This document shows positions 23,814 to 34,465 of a stretch of 64,000 nt of DNA, one piece after another. Location of the stretch: assembly GCF_029227915.1 (NCBI RefSeq), contig NC_079888.1, positions 24,098,001 through 24,162,000 of the forward strand, in the 5' to 3' direction. Made by a program: the position numbers and the translations under genes. The stretch is from Hydractinia symbiolongicarpus (taxonomy: Eukaryota; Cnidaria; Hydrozoa; Anthoathecata; Hydractiniidae). The notes beneath the pieces are model-generated. The model saw only the letters and a list, made by a program, of their open reading frames with translations. It ran no database searches and was not told where the DNA came from. Every line of letters starts with the position of its first letter. Within the stretch, counting starts at the first letter, position 1.

Positions 23814-25027
23814 TCGTTCGGGAAATGAGTTTACTCCCTGGGTACTTTCTTTGTATACTTTTGACTATACGGGCCAAGCCCGGGATTTACGGGAAATCGC
23901 GGGTTTTCGTTTGCCGGCGATTAAACTTCTTTTATTCAGCGTCTCATCAAAAATGAAAACATTTTTTAAAACTACAAGTCTTATGCGTTTTAGTGGTGAA
24001 AAAATAATTTAAAAAATCATTCTGGAAATGAGTTTACTCCCTGGGTACTTTCTTTGTATACTTTTGAATATACGGGCCAAGCCGGGATTTACGGGAAATC
24101 GCGGGTTTTCGTTTGCCGGCGAATAAACTTCTTTTATTCAGCGTCTCATCAAAAATGAAAACATTTTTGAAAACTACAAGTCTCATGCGTTTAGGGGTAA
24201 AAAAATAATATAAAAAATCGTTCGGGAAATGAGTTTACTCCCTGGTTACTTTCTTTGTATACTTTTGACTATACGGGACAAGCCCGGGATTTACGGGAAA
24301 TCGCGGGTTTTTGTTTGCCGGCGATTAAACTTCTTTTATTCAGCGTCTCATCAAAAATGAAAACATTTTTAAAAACTACAAGTCTTATGCGTTTTAGTGG
24401 TGAAAAAATAATTTAAAAAATCGTTCTGGAAATGAGTTTACTCCCTGGGTACTTTCTTTGTATACATTCGACTATACGTGCCAAGCCCGGGATTTACGGA
24501 AATAGCAGGTTTTCGTTTGCAGGCGATTAAACTGCTTTTATTCAACATCTCATCACAAATGAAAACATTCTTGAAAACTACAAGTCTCATGCGTTTTAGT
24601 GGTAAAAAAATAATTTAAAAAATCGTTCTGGAAATGAGTTTACTCACAGGGTACTCTCTTTCTATACATTCGACTATACGGGCCAAGCCGGGATTTACGG
24701 GAAATCGCGGGTTTTCGTTTGCCGGCGACTAAACTTCTTTTATTCAGCGTCTTATCAAAAATGAAAATATTTTTAAAAACTACAAGTCTCATGCGTTTTT
24801 ATTGGTGAAAAAATAATTTAAAAAATCGTTCTGGAAATGAGTTTACTCACAGGGTACTTTCTTTGTATACATTCGACTATACGGGCCAAGCCGGGATTTA
24901 CGGGAAATCGCGGGTTTTCGTTTGCCGGCGATTAAACTTCTTTTATTCAGCGTCTCATCAAAAATGAAAACATTTTTAAAAACTACATGTCTCATGCGTT
25001 TTAGTGGTGAAATAATAATTTAAAAAA
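23814..25027 (+). repeat. Six mixed monomers; mirror of part of 57970-58560
   Basis: Contains CTTTTGAATATACGGG, GGCGAATAAAC and a GATTTACGGAAATAGC monomer. Next come CAACATCTCATCACAAATG, then a monomer with the rare CTCTCTTTCTATAC (24655 onward) and GGCGACTAAAC with GCGTCTTATC, then TTTTTATTGGTG. This last series appears in the same order as reverse complement at about 58000-58520 and again near 60850-61370, which ties the two arms of the window together. Confidence 0.75.
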
Positions 25028-25636
25028 TCGTTTGGGAAATGAGTTTACTCCCTGGGTACTTTCTTTGTATACTTTTGGACTATACGGGCCGAGTCCAGGA
25101 TTTACGGGAAATCGCGGCTTTTCGTTTGCCGGCGATTAAACTTCTTTTATTCAGCGTCTCATCAAAATTGAAAACATTTTTAAAAACTACAAGTCTCCTG
25201 CGTTTTAGTGGTGAAAAAGTAATTTAAAAAATCGTTCGGGAAATGAGATTACTCCCTGGGTACTTTCTTTGTATACATTCGACTATACGGGCCAAGCCCG
25301 GGATTTACGGGAAATCGCGGGTTTTCGTTTGCCGGCGATTAAACTTCTTTTATTCAGCGTCTCATCAAAAATGAAAACATTTTTGAAAACTACAAGTCTC
25401 ATGCGTTTGGGGGTAAAAAAATAATATAAAAAATCGTTCGGAAAATGAGTTTACTCCCTGGGTACTTTCTTTGTATACTTTTGACTATACGGGCCAAGCC
25501 CGGGATTTACGGGAAATCGCGGGTTTTCGTTTGCCGGCGATTAAACTTCTTTTATTCAGCGTCTCATCAAAAATGAAAACATTTTTAAAAACTACAAGTC
25601 TTATGCGTTTTAGTGGTGAAATAATAATTTAAAAAA
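25028..25636 (+). repeat. 609 bp trimer, copy 1
   Basis: The first monomer has an extra G (ACTTTTGGACTATAC), GCGGCTTTTCG, TCAAAATTGAAAAC and AAGTCTCCTGCG. It is followed by an AGATTACTCC monomer ending TTTGGGGGTAAA and by an AAGCCCGGG monomer. The same set returns 609 bp later. The reverse complement of this trimer occurs as a single copy near 57800-57970 and near 60640-60800. Confidence 0.9.
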
Positions 25637-26245
25637 TCGTTTGGGAAATGAGTTTACTCCCTGGGTACTTTCTTTGTATACTTTTGGACTATACGGGCCG
25701 AGTCCAGGATTTACGGGAAATCGCGGCTTTTCGTTTGCCGGCGATTAAACTTCTTTTATTCAGCGTCTCATCAAAATTGAAAACATTTTTAAAAACTACA
25801 AGTCTCCTGCGTTTTAGTGGTGAAAAAGTAATTTAAAAAATCGTTCGGGAAATGAGATTACTCCCTGGGTACTTTCTTTGTATACATTCGACTATACGGG
25901 CCAAGCCCGGGATTTACGGGAAATCGCGGGTTTTCGTTTGCCGGCGATTAAACTTCTTTTATTCAGCGTCTCATCAAAAATGAAAACATTTTTGAAAACT
26001 ACAAGTCTCATGCGTTTGGGGGTAAAAAAATAATATAAAAAATCGTTCGGAAAATGAGTTTACTCCCTGGGTACTTTCTTTGTATACTTTTGACTATACG
26101 GGCCAAGCCCGGGATTTACGGGAAATCGCGGGTTTTCGTTTGCCGGCGATTAAACTTCTTTTATTCAGCGTCTCATCAAAAATGAAAACATTTTTAAAAA
26201 CTACAAGTCTTATGCGTTTTAGTGGTGAAAAAATAATTTAAAAAA
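25637..26245 (+). repeat. 609 bp trimer, copy 2
   Basis: Tandem repeat of the preceding trimer with the same private markers, including the extra G and TCAAAATTG. I saw only minor differences at the outer edges. The duplication is present here but not at the mirrored site near 57.9 kb, so it either arose after the arms separated or was lost there. Confidence 0.9.
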
Positions 26246-27054
26246 TCGTTCTGGAAATGAGTTTACTCCCTGGGTACTTTCTTTGTATACTTTTGACTAT
26301 ACGGGCCGAGTCCGGGATTTAGGCAAATAGCAGGTTTTCGTTTGCCGGCGATTAAACTGCTTTTATTCAGCGTCTCATCAAAAATAAAAACATTTTTGAA
26401 AACTACAAGTCTCATGCGTTTTATTGGTGAAAAAATAATTTAAAAAATCGTTCGGGAAATGAGTTTACTCCCTGGGTACTTTCTTTGTATACTTTTGACT
26501 GTATGGGCCAAGCCGGGATTTACGGGAAATCGCGGGTTTTCGTTTGCCGGCGATTAAACTTCTTTTATTCAGCGTCTCATCAAAAAAGAAAACATTTTTA
26601 TAAACTACAAGTCTTATGCGTTTTAGTGGTGAAAAAATAATTTAAAAAATCGTGCTGGAAATGAGTTTACTCCCTGGGTACTTTCTTTGTATACATTCGA
26701 CTATACGTGCCAAGCCCGGGATTTACGGGAAATCGCGGGTTTTCTTTTTGCGGCGATTAAACTGCTTTTATTCAGTATCTCAACAAAAATGAAAACATTC
26801 TTGAAAACTACAAGTCTCATGCATTTTAGTGGTAAAAAAATAATTTAAAAAATCGTTTGGGAAATGAGTTTACTCCCTGGGTACTTTCTTTGTATACTTT
26901 TGACTATACGGGCCGAGTCTAGGATTTACGGGAAACCGCAGGTTTTCGTTTGCCGGCGATTAAACTGCTTTTATTCAGCGTCTCATCAAAAAAGAAAACA
27001 TTTTTAAAAACTACAAGTCTTATGCGTTTTAGTGGTGATAAAAAATTTAAAAAA
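26246..27054 (+). repeat. Four marked monomers, inverted match to 56700-57400
   Basis: Private markers in order: GATTTAGGCAAATAGC with TTTTATTGG, GACTGTATGGGCC, ATCGTGCTGG, CAGTATCTCAACAAAAATG with GCATTTTAG, and GAGTCTAGG with GGAAACCGC. All appear in the same order on the opposite strand at about 56.7-57.4 kb. Left 26322 pairs with right 57328, and left 26915 with right 56735. Both sums are 83650, so there is no net indel between these points. The same set is also present at about 47.2-47.8 kb. Confidence 0.9.
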
Positions 27055-28067
27055 TCGTTCGGGAAATGAGTTTACTCCCTGGGTACTTTCTTTGTATACA
27101 TTCGACTATACGGGCCAAGCCCCGGATTTACGGGAAAACGCAGGATTTCGTTTGCCGGCGATTAAACTGCTTTTATTCAGCGTCTCATCAAAAATGAAAA
27201 CATTTTTGAAAACTGCAAGTCTCATGCGTTTTAGTGGTAAAAAAATAATTTAAAAAATCGTTTGGGAAATGACTTTACTCCCTGGGTACTTTCTTTGTAT
27301 ACTTTTGACTATACGGACCGAGTCCAGGATTTACGGGAAATCGCAGGTTTTCGTTTGCTGGCGATTAAACTTCTTTTATTCAGCGTCTCATCAAAAATGA
27401 AAACCTTCTAAAAACTACAAGTCTTATGCGTTTTAGTGGTGAAAAAATAATTTAAAAAATCGTTCTGGAAATGAGTTTACTCACAGGGTACTTTCTTTGT
27501 ATACATTCGACTATACGGGCCAAGCCCGGGATTTACGGGAAATCGCAGGTTTTCGTTTTCCGGCGATTAAACCTCTTTCATTAAGCGTCTCATCAAAAAT
27601 GAAAACATTTTTGAAAACTACAAGTCTCATGCGTTTTAGTGGTGAAAAAAAATTTAAAAAATCGTTCGGGAAATGAGTTTACTCCCTGGGTACTTTCTTT
27701 GTATACATTCGACTATACGGGCCAAGCCCCGGATTTACGGGAAAACGCGGGATTTCGTTTGCCGGCGATTAAACTGCTTTTATTCAGCGTCTCATCAAAA
27801 ATGAAAACATTTTTGAAAACTACAAGTCTCATGCGTTTTAGTGGTAAAAAATTAATTTAAAAAATCGTTCGGGAAATGATTTTACTCCCTGGGTACTTTC
27901 TTTGTATACTTTTGACTATACGGGCCGAGTCCAGGATTTACGGGAAATCGCAGGTTTTCGTTTGCCGGCGATTAAACTTCTTTTATTCAGCGTCTCATCA
28001 AAAATGAAAACATTTTTAAAAACTACAAGTCTTATGCGTTTTAGTGGTGAAAAAATAATTTAAAAAA
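27055..28067 (+). repeat. 607 bp trimer and partial second copy (mirror of the amplified right-arm type)
   Basis: The trimer is a monomer with AAGCCCCGG, GGGAAAACGC and AAATTTAAAAAATCG, a GAGTCCAGG monomer, and a monomer with CGTTTTCCGGCG and AAACCTCTTTCATTAAGCG. The first monomer repeats at 27662. These three types, in reverse complement, make up most of 33.6-57 kb. Here they occur as about 1.7 copies of the trimer. Confidence 0.85.
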
Positions 28068-28483
28068 TCGTTCGGGAAATGAGATTACTCCCTGGGTACT
28101 TTCTTTGTATACATTCGACTATACGGGCCAAGCCCGGGATTTACGGGAAATCGCGGGTTTCGTTTGCCGGCGATTAAACTTCTTTTATTCAGCGTCTCAT
28201 CAAAAATGAAAACATTTTTGAAAACTACAAGTCTCATGCGTTTAGGGGTAAAAAAATAATATAAAAAATCGTTCGGGAAATGAGTTTACTCCCTGGGTAC
28301 TTTCTTTGTATACTTTTGACTATACGGGCCAAGCCCGGGATTTACGGGAAATCGCGGGTTTTCGTTTGCCGGCAATTAAACTTATTTTATTCAGCGTCTC
28401 ATCAAAAATGAAAACATTTTTAAAAACTACAAGTCTTATGCGTTTTAGTGGTCAAAAAATAATTTAAAAAATCGTTCTGGAAA
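27953..28483 (+). repeat. Left arm of the inverted repeat at the orientation switch
   Basis: This 531 bp is the reverse complement of 28726-29256 with no indel: paired positions always sum to 57209. The single-T deletion GCGGGTTTCG at 28155 pairs with CGAAACCCGC ending at 29054. I saw three mismatches within the arm (at 27970, 28453 and 28478). Outside 27953 the match falls back to ordinary between-subtype divergence. Confidence 0.93.
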
Positions 28484-28725
28484 GTCGAATGTATACAAAG
28501 AAAGTACCCAGGGAGTAATTTCATTTCCCGAACGATTTTTTATATTATTTTTTTTCCCCTAAACGCATGAGACTTGTAGTTTTCAAAAATGTTTTCATTT
28601 TTGATGAGACGCTGAATAAAAGAAGTTTAATCGCCGGCAAACGAAAACCCGCGATTTCCCGTAAATCCCGGGCTTGGCCCGTATAGTCGAATGTATACAA
28701 AGAAAGTACCCAGGGAGTAATCTAA
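28484..28725. other. Orientation-switch junction and 242 bp spacer
   Basis: The forward array ends at 28483 inside a monomer, just after TCGTTCTGGAAA, and the reverse array begins at 28484 with GTCGAATGTATAC. There is no extra base at the join. Between the two matched arms lies 242 bp, one monomer plus 40 bp, all of it reverse-oriented satellite. The geometric centre is 28604.5. A fold-back or template-switch event is a plausible origin. An assembly join between two contigs of opposite strand is the main alternative. Confidence 0.93.
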
Positions 28726-29256
28726 TTTCCCGAACGATTTTTTAAATTATTTTTTCACCACTAAAACGCATAAGACTTGTAGTTTTTAAAAATGTTTTCA
28801 TTTTTGATGAGACGCTGAATAAAATAAGTTTAATTGCCGGCAAACGAAAACCCGCGATTTCCCGTAAATCCCGGGCTTGGCCCGTATAGTCAAAAGTATA
28901 CAAAGAAAGTACCCAGGGAGTAAACTCATTTCCCGAACGATTTTTTATATTATTTTTTTACCCCTAAACGCATGAGACTTGTAGTTTTCAAAAATGTTTT
29001 CATTTTTGATGAGACGCTGAATAAAAGAAGTTTAATCGCCGGCAAACGAAACCCGCGATTTCCCGTAAATCCCGGGCTTGGCCCGTATAGTCGAATGTAT
29101 ACAAAGAAAGTACCCAGGGAGTAATCTCATTTCCCGAACGATTTTTTAAATTATTTTTTCACCACTAAAACGCATAAGACTTGTAGTTTTTAAAAATGTT
29201 TTCATTTTTGATGAGACGCTGAATAAAAGAAGTTTAATTGCCGGCAAACGAAAACC
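28726..29256 (-). repeat. Right arm of the inverted repeat at the orientation switch
   Basis: Reverse complement partner of 27953-28483. It includes the GAATAAAATAAGTTTAATTGCC marker (28816 onward), which matches GGCAATTAAACTTATTTTATTC on the left, and the one-base-short CGAAACCC on the right side. It lies inside the first 1820 bp HOR copy. Confidence 0.93.
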
Positions 29257-29696
29257 CGCGATTTCCCGTAAATCCCGGGCTTGGCCCGTATAGTGAAAAG
29301 TATACAAAGAAAGTACCCAGGGAGTAAACTCATTTCCCGAACGATTTTTTAAATTATTTTTTCACCACTAAAACGCATAAGACTTGTAGTTTTTAAAAAT
29401 GTTTTCATTTTTGATGAGACGCTGAATAAAGAAGTTTAATCGCCGGCAAACGAAAACCCGCGATTTCCCGTAAATCCCGGGCTTGGCCCGTATAGTCAAA
29501 AGTATACAAAGAAAGTACCCAGGGAGTAAACTCATTTCCCGAACGATTTTTTATATTATTTTTTTACCCCTAAACGCATGAGACTTGTAGTTTTCAAAAA
29601 TGTTTTCATTTTTGATGAGACGCTGAATAAAAGAAGTTTAATCGCCGGCAAACGAAAACCCGCGATTTCCCGTAAATCCCGGGCTTGGCCCGTATA
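29090..29696 (-). repeat. 607 bp trimer within the 9-monomer HOR
   Basis: A GTCGAATGTATAC monomer with AATTGCCGG, then a GTGAAAAGTATAC monomer with AATAAAGAAG (one A short), then a GTCAAAAGTATAC monomer with TTATATT and ACCCCTAAACG. Repeats start at 29697, 30910, 31517, 32124 and 32731. It is the basic building unit of 28.5-33.3 kb. Confidence 0.88.
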
Positions 29697-30303
29697 GTCG
29701 AATGTATACAAAGAAAGTACCCAGGGAGTAATCTCATTTCCCGAACGATTTTTTAAATTATTTTTTCACCACTAAAACGCATAAGACTTGTAGTTTTTAA
29801 AAATGTTTTCATTTTTGATGAGACGCTGAATAAAAGAAGTTTAATTGCCGGCAAACGAAAACCCGCGATTTCCCGTAAATCCCGGGCTTGGCCCGTATAG
29901 TGAAAAGTATACAAAGAAAGTACCCAGGGAGTAAACTCATTTCCCGAACGATTTTTTAAATTATTTTTTCACCACTAAAACGCATAAGACTTGTAGTTTT
30001 TAAAAATGTTTTCATTTTTGATGAGACGCTGAATAAAGAAGTTTAATCGCCGGCAAACGAAAACCCGCGATTTCCCGTAAATCCCGGGCTTGGCCCGTAT
30101 AGTCAAAAGTATACAAAGAAAGTACCCAGGGAGTAAACTCATTTCCCGAACGATTTTTTATATTATTTTTTTACCCCTAAACGCATGAGACTTGTAGTTT
30201 TCAAAAATGTTTTCATTTTTGATGAGACGCTGAATAAAAGAAGTTTAATCCCCGGCAAACGAAAACCCGCGATTTCCCGCAAATCCCAGGCTTGGCCCAT
30301 ATA

Positions 30304-32123
30304 GTCGAATTTATACAAAGAAAGTACCCAGGGAGTAATTTCATTTCCCGAACGATTTTTTATATTATTTTTTTTCCCCTAAACGCATGAGACTTGTAGT
30401 TTTCAAAAATGTTTTCATTTTTGATGAGACGCTGAATAAAAGAAGTTTAATCGCCGGCAAACGAAAACCCGCGATTTCCCGTAAATCCCGGGCTTGGCCC
30501 GTATAGTCGAATGTATACAAAGAAAGTACCCAGGGAGTAATCTAATTTCCCGAACGATTTTTTAAATTATTTTTTCACCACTAAAACGCATAAGACTTGT
30601 AGTTTTTAAAAATGTTTTCATTTTTGATGAGACGCTGAATAAAATAAGTTTAATTGCCGGCAAACGAAAACCCGCGATTTCCCGTAAATCCCGGGCTTGG
30701 CCCGTATAGTCAAAAGTATACAAAGAAAGTACCCAGGGAGTAAACTCATTTCCCGAACGATTTTTTATATTATTTTTTTACCCCTAAACGCATGAGACTT
30801 GTAGTTTTCAAAAATGTTTTCATTTTTGATGAGACGCTGAATAAAAGAAGTTTAATCGCCGGCAAACGAAACCCGCGATTTCCCGTAAATCCCGGGCTTG
30901 GCCCGTATAGTCGAATGTATACAAAGAAAGTACCCAGGGAGTAATCTCATTTCCCGAACGATTTTTTAAATTATTTTTTCACCACTAAAACGCATAAGAC
31001 TTGTAGTTTTTAAAAATGTTTTCATTTTTGATGAGACGCTGAATAAAAGAAGTTTAATTGCCGGCAAACGAAAACCCGCGATTTCCCGTAAATCCCGGGC
31101 TTGGCCCGTATAGTGAAAAGTATACAAAGAAAGTACCCAGGGAGTAAACTCATTTCCCGAACGATTTTTTAAATTATTTTTTCACCACTAAAACGCATAA
31201 GACTTGTAGTTTTTAAAAATGTTTTCATTTTTGATGAGACGCTGAATAAAGAAGTTTAATCGCCGGCAAACGAAAACCCGCGATTTCCCGTAAATCCCGG
31301 GCTTGGCCCGTATAGTCAAAAGTATACAAAGAAAGTACCCAGGGAGTAAACTCATTTCCCGAACGATTTTTTATATTATTTTTTTACCCCTAAACGCATG
31401 AGACTTGTAGTTTTCAAAAATGTTTTCATTTTTGATGAGACGCTGAATAAAAGAAGTTTAATCGCCGGCAAACGAAAACCCGCGATTTCCCGTAAATCCC
31501 GGGCTTGGCCCGTGTAGTCGAATGTATACAAAGAAAGTACCCAGGGAGTAATCTCATTTCCCGAACGATTTTTTAAATTATTTTTTCACCACTAAAACGC
31601 ATAAGACTTGTAGTTTTTAAAAATGTTTTCATTTTTGATGAGACGCTGAATAAAAGAAGTTTAATTGCCGGCAAACGAAAACCCGCGATTTCCCGTAAAT
31701 CCCGGGCTTGGCCCGTATAGTGAAAAGTATACAAAGAAAGTACCCAGGGAGTAAACTCATTTCCCGAACGATTTTTTAAATTATTTTTTCACCACTAAAA
31801 CGCATAAGACTTGTAGTTTTTAAAAATGTTTTCATTTTTGATGAGACGCTGAATAAAGAAGTTTAATCGCCGGCAAACGAAAACCCGCGATTTCCCGTAA
31901 ATCCCGGGCTTGGCCCGTATAGTCAAAAGTATACAAAGAAAGTACCCAGGGAGTAAACTCATTTCCCGAACGATTTTTTATATTATTTTTTTACCCCTAA
32001 ACGCATGAGACTTGTAGTTTTCAAAAATGTTTTCATTTTTGATGAGACGCTGAATAAAAGAAGTTTAATCCCCGGCAAACGAAAACCCGCGATTTCCCGC
32101 AAATCCCAGGCTTGGCCCATATA
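30304..32123 (-). repeat. 1820 bp, 9-monomer HOR, copy 2
   Basis: Matches the preceding unit along its whole length. The differences I noticed are GTCGAATTTATAC at its first base positions against GTCGAATGTATAC, and CCCGTGTAGTCG near 31512 against CCCGTATAGTCG. Very recent duplication. The next unit starts at 32124 with the same GTCGAATTTATAC. Confidence 0.92.
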
Positions 32124-33337
32124 GTCGAATTTATACAAAGAAAGTACCCAGGGAGTAATCTCATTTCCCGAACGATTTTTTAAATTATTTTTTCACCACT
32201 AAAACGCATAAGACTTGTAGTTTTTAAAAATGTTTTCATTTTTGATGAGACACTGAATAAAAGAAGTTTAATCGCCGGCAAACGAAAACCCGCGATTTCC
32301 CGTAAATCCCGGGCTTGGCCCGTATAGTCAAAAGTATACAAAGAAAGTACCCAGGGAGTAAAGTCATTTCCCGAACGATTTTTTATATTATTTTTTTACC
32401 CCTAAACGCATGAGACTTGTAGTTTTCAAAAATGTTTTCATTTTTGATGAGACGCTGAATAAAAGAAGTTTAATTGCCGGCAAACGAAAACCCGCGATTT
32501 CCCGTAAATCCCGGGCTTGGCCCGTATAGTCAAAAGTATACAAAGAAAGTACCCAGGGAGTAAACTCATTTCCCGAACGATTTTTTATATTATTTTTTTA
32601 CCCCTAAACGCATGAGACTTGTAGTTTTCAAAAATGTTTTCATTTTTGATGAGACGCTGAATAAAAGAAGTTTAATCGCCGGCAAACGAAAACCCGCGAT
32701 TTCCCGTAAATCCCGGGCTTGGCCCGTATAGTCGAATGTATACAAAGAAAGTACCCAGGGAGTAATCTCATTTCCCGAACGATTTTTTAAATTATTTTTT
32801 CACCACTAAAACGCATAAGACTTGTAGTTTTTAAAAATGTTTTCATTTTTGATGAGACGCTGAATAAAAGAAGTTTAATTGCCGGCAAACGAAAACCCGC
32901 GATTTCCCGTAAATCCCGGGCTTGGCCCGTATAGTGAAAAGTATACAAAGAAAGTACCCAGGGAGTAAACTCATTTCCTGAACGATTTTTTAAATTATTT
33001 TTTCACCACTAAAACGCATAAGACTTGTAGTTTTTAAGAATGTTTTCATTTTTGATGAGACGCTGAATAAAAAAGTTTAATCGCCGGCAAACGAAAACCC
33101 GCGATTTCCCGTAAATCCCGGGCTTGGCCTGTATAGTCAAAAGTATACAAAGAAAGTACCCAGGGAGTAAACTCATTTCCCGAACGATTTTTTATATTAT
33201 TTTTTTACCCCTAAACGCATGAGACTTGTAGTTTTCAAAAATGTTTTCATTTTTGATGAGACGCTGAATAAAAGAAGTTTAATCCCCGGCAAACGAAAAC
33301 CCGCGATTTCCCGCAAATCCCGGGCTTGGCCCATATA
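32124..33337 (-). repeat. Two further 607 bp trimers
   Basis: Trimer starts at 32124, 32731 and 33338 continue the 607 bp phase set in the 9-monomer units, with small changes (GAGACACTGAATAAAAG near 32250, GGCCTGTATAG near 33127, AAGAATG near 33037). This is the edge of the trimer zone. Confidence 0.82.
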
Positions 33338-34465
33338 GTCGAATTTATACAAAGAAAGTACCCAGGGAGTAATCTCATTTCCCGAACGATTTTTTAAATT
33401 ATTTTTTCACCACTAAAACGCATAAGACTTGTAGTTTTTAAAAATGTTTTCATTTTTGATGAGACACTGAATAAAAGAAGTTTAATCGCCGGCAAACGAA
33501 AACCCGCGATTTCCCGTAAATCCCGGGCTTGGCCCGTATAGTCAAAAGTATACAAAGAAAGTACCCAGGGAGTAAACTCATTTCCCGAACGATTTTTTAT
33601 ATTACTTTTTTACCCCTAAACGCATGAGACTTGTAGTTTTCAAAAATGTTTTCATTTTTGATGAGACGCTGAATAAAAGCAGTTTAATCGCCGGCAAACG
33701 AAATCCCGCGTTTTCCCGTAAATCCGAGGCTTGGCCCGTATAGTCGAATGTATACAAAGAAAGTACCCAGGAAGTAAACTCATTTCCGGAACGATTTTTT
33801 AAATTTTTTTTCCCCACTAAAACGCATGAGACTTGTAGTTTTCAAAAATGTTTTCATTTTTGATGAGACGCTTAATGAAAGAGGTTTAATCGCCGGAAAA
33901 CGAAAACCCGCGATTTCCCGTAAATCCCGGCTTGGCCCGTATAGTCGAATGTATACAAAGAAAGTACCCTGTGAGTAAACTCATTTCCAGAAGGATTTTT
34001 TAAATTATTTTTTCACCACTAAAACGCAAAAGAAAATGTTTTCATTTTTGATGAGACCCTGAATAAAAGAAGTTTAATTGCCGGCAAACGAAAACCCGCG
34101 ATTTCCCGTAAATCCCGGGCTTGGCCCGTATAGTCAAAAGTATACAAGTAGTTGTAGTTTTTAAAAATGTTTTCATTTTTGATGAGACACTGAATAAAAG
34201 AAGTTTAATCGCCGGCAAACGAAAACCCGCGATTTCCCGTAAATCCCGGGCTTGGCCCGTATAGTCAAAAGTATACAAAGAAAGTACCCAGGGAGTAAAC
34301 TCATTTCCCGAACGATTTTTTATATTATTTTTTTACCCCTAAACGCATGAGATTTGTAGTGTTCAAAAATGTTTTCATTTTTGATGAGACGCTGAATAAA
34401 AGAAGTTTAATCCCCGGCAAACGAAAACCCGCGATTTCCCGCAAATCCCGGGCTTGGCCCATATA
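33338..34465 (-). repeat. Shortened hexamer (1128 bp) containing truncated monomers
   Basis: The marked GTCGAATTTATAC monomer starts at 33338 and again at 34466, which is 1128 bp or 85 bp less than six full monomers. The shortfall is explained by two deletions near 34030 and 34150. The zone also holds the first right-arm AAATTTTTTTTCCCCACTAAAACG monomer, with CTTAATGAAAGAGG next to it. Confidence 0.82.
33853..34171 (-). repeat. Two truncated monomers (188 bp and 131 bp)
   Basis: Using TTCATTTTTGATG as ruler, successive occurrences are at 33853, 34041 and 34172, giving lengths of 188 and 131 bp instead of 202. The first break reads CACTAAAACGCAAAAGAAAATG, where most of the CATAAGACTTGTAG segment is missing. 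The second reads GTATACAAGTAGTTGTAG, jumping from the GTATAC region to the CTTGTAG region. These are the only large monomer deletions I found in the window. Confidence 0.88.

Larger units (their letters stand above)
1..28483 (+). repeat. Satellite array, forward orientation, about 141 monomers of 202-203 bp
   Basis: Every landmark of the monomer recurs every 202-203 bp without interruption: TCGTTYGGGAAATGAG, then GTACTTTCTTTGTATAC, CTATACGGGCC, the GGGATTTACGGGAAATCG segment, GTTTGCCGGCGATTAAAC, GCGTCTCATC, and finally an A-rich tract before the next TCGT. Spacing measured at the TCGT anchor is for example 754, 957, 1159, 1361 and 1563. Monomers fall into subtypes distinguished by ACTCACAGGG or ACTCCCTGGG, ATTCGAC or TTTTGAC, GAGTCCAGG, AAGCCCGGG or AAGCCGGG, and TTTTAGTGGTGAAA or TTTAGGGGTAAA. 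No unique sequence lies between monomers. Function is unproven; centromeric or pericentromeric satellite is the natural reading. Confidence 0.98.
28484..30303 (-). repeat. 1820 bp, 9-monomer HOR, copy 1
   Basis: It begins exactly at the orientation switch and is repeated with 1820 bp offset at 30304. Markers are TAATTTCATTTCCC with TTTTTTTTCCCC, TCTAATTTCCC, AAAATAAGTTTAATTG, CGAAACCCGC, GTATAGTGAAAAG and AATAAAGAAG. Its last six monomers are themselves two copies of a 607 bp trimer (29090-29696 and 29697-30303). Confidence 0.92.

Noticed and set aside
1-28483. CRISPR array
   Set aside because: The period is 202 bp with the entire monomer repeated. There are no short repeats separating unique spacers, and no cas genes.
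27953-29256. Inverted arms as terminal inverted repeats of a foldback transposon
   Set aside because: The arms and the spacer are ordinary satellite monomers, there is no transposase-like frame, and no target-site duplication is recognisable inside a tandem repeat.
34042-34278. 78-codon frame across the truncated monomers, and a 102-codon frame at 44905-45213
   Set aside because: Both are explained by deletions or single-base changes that join monomer frames. The encoded residues are the same satellite frame shifted.
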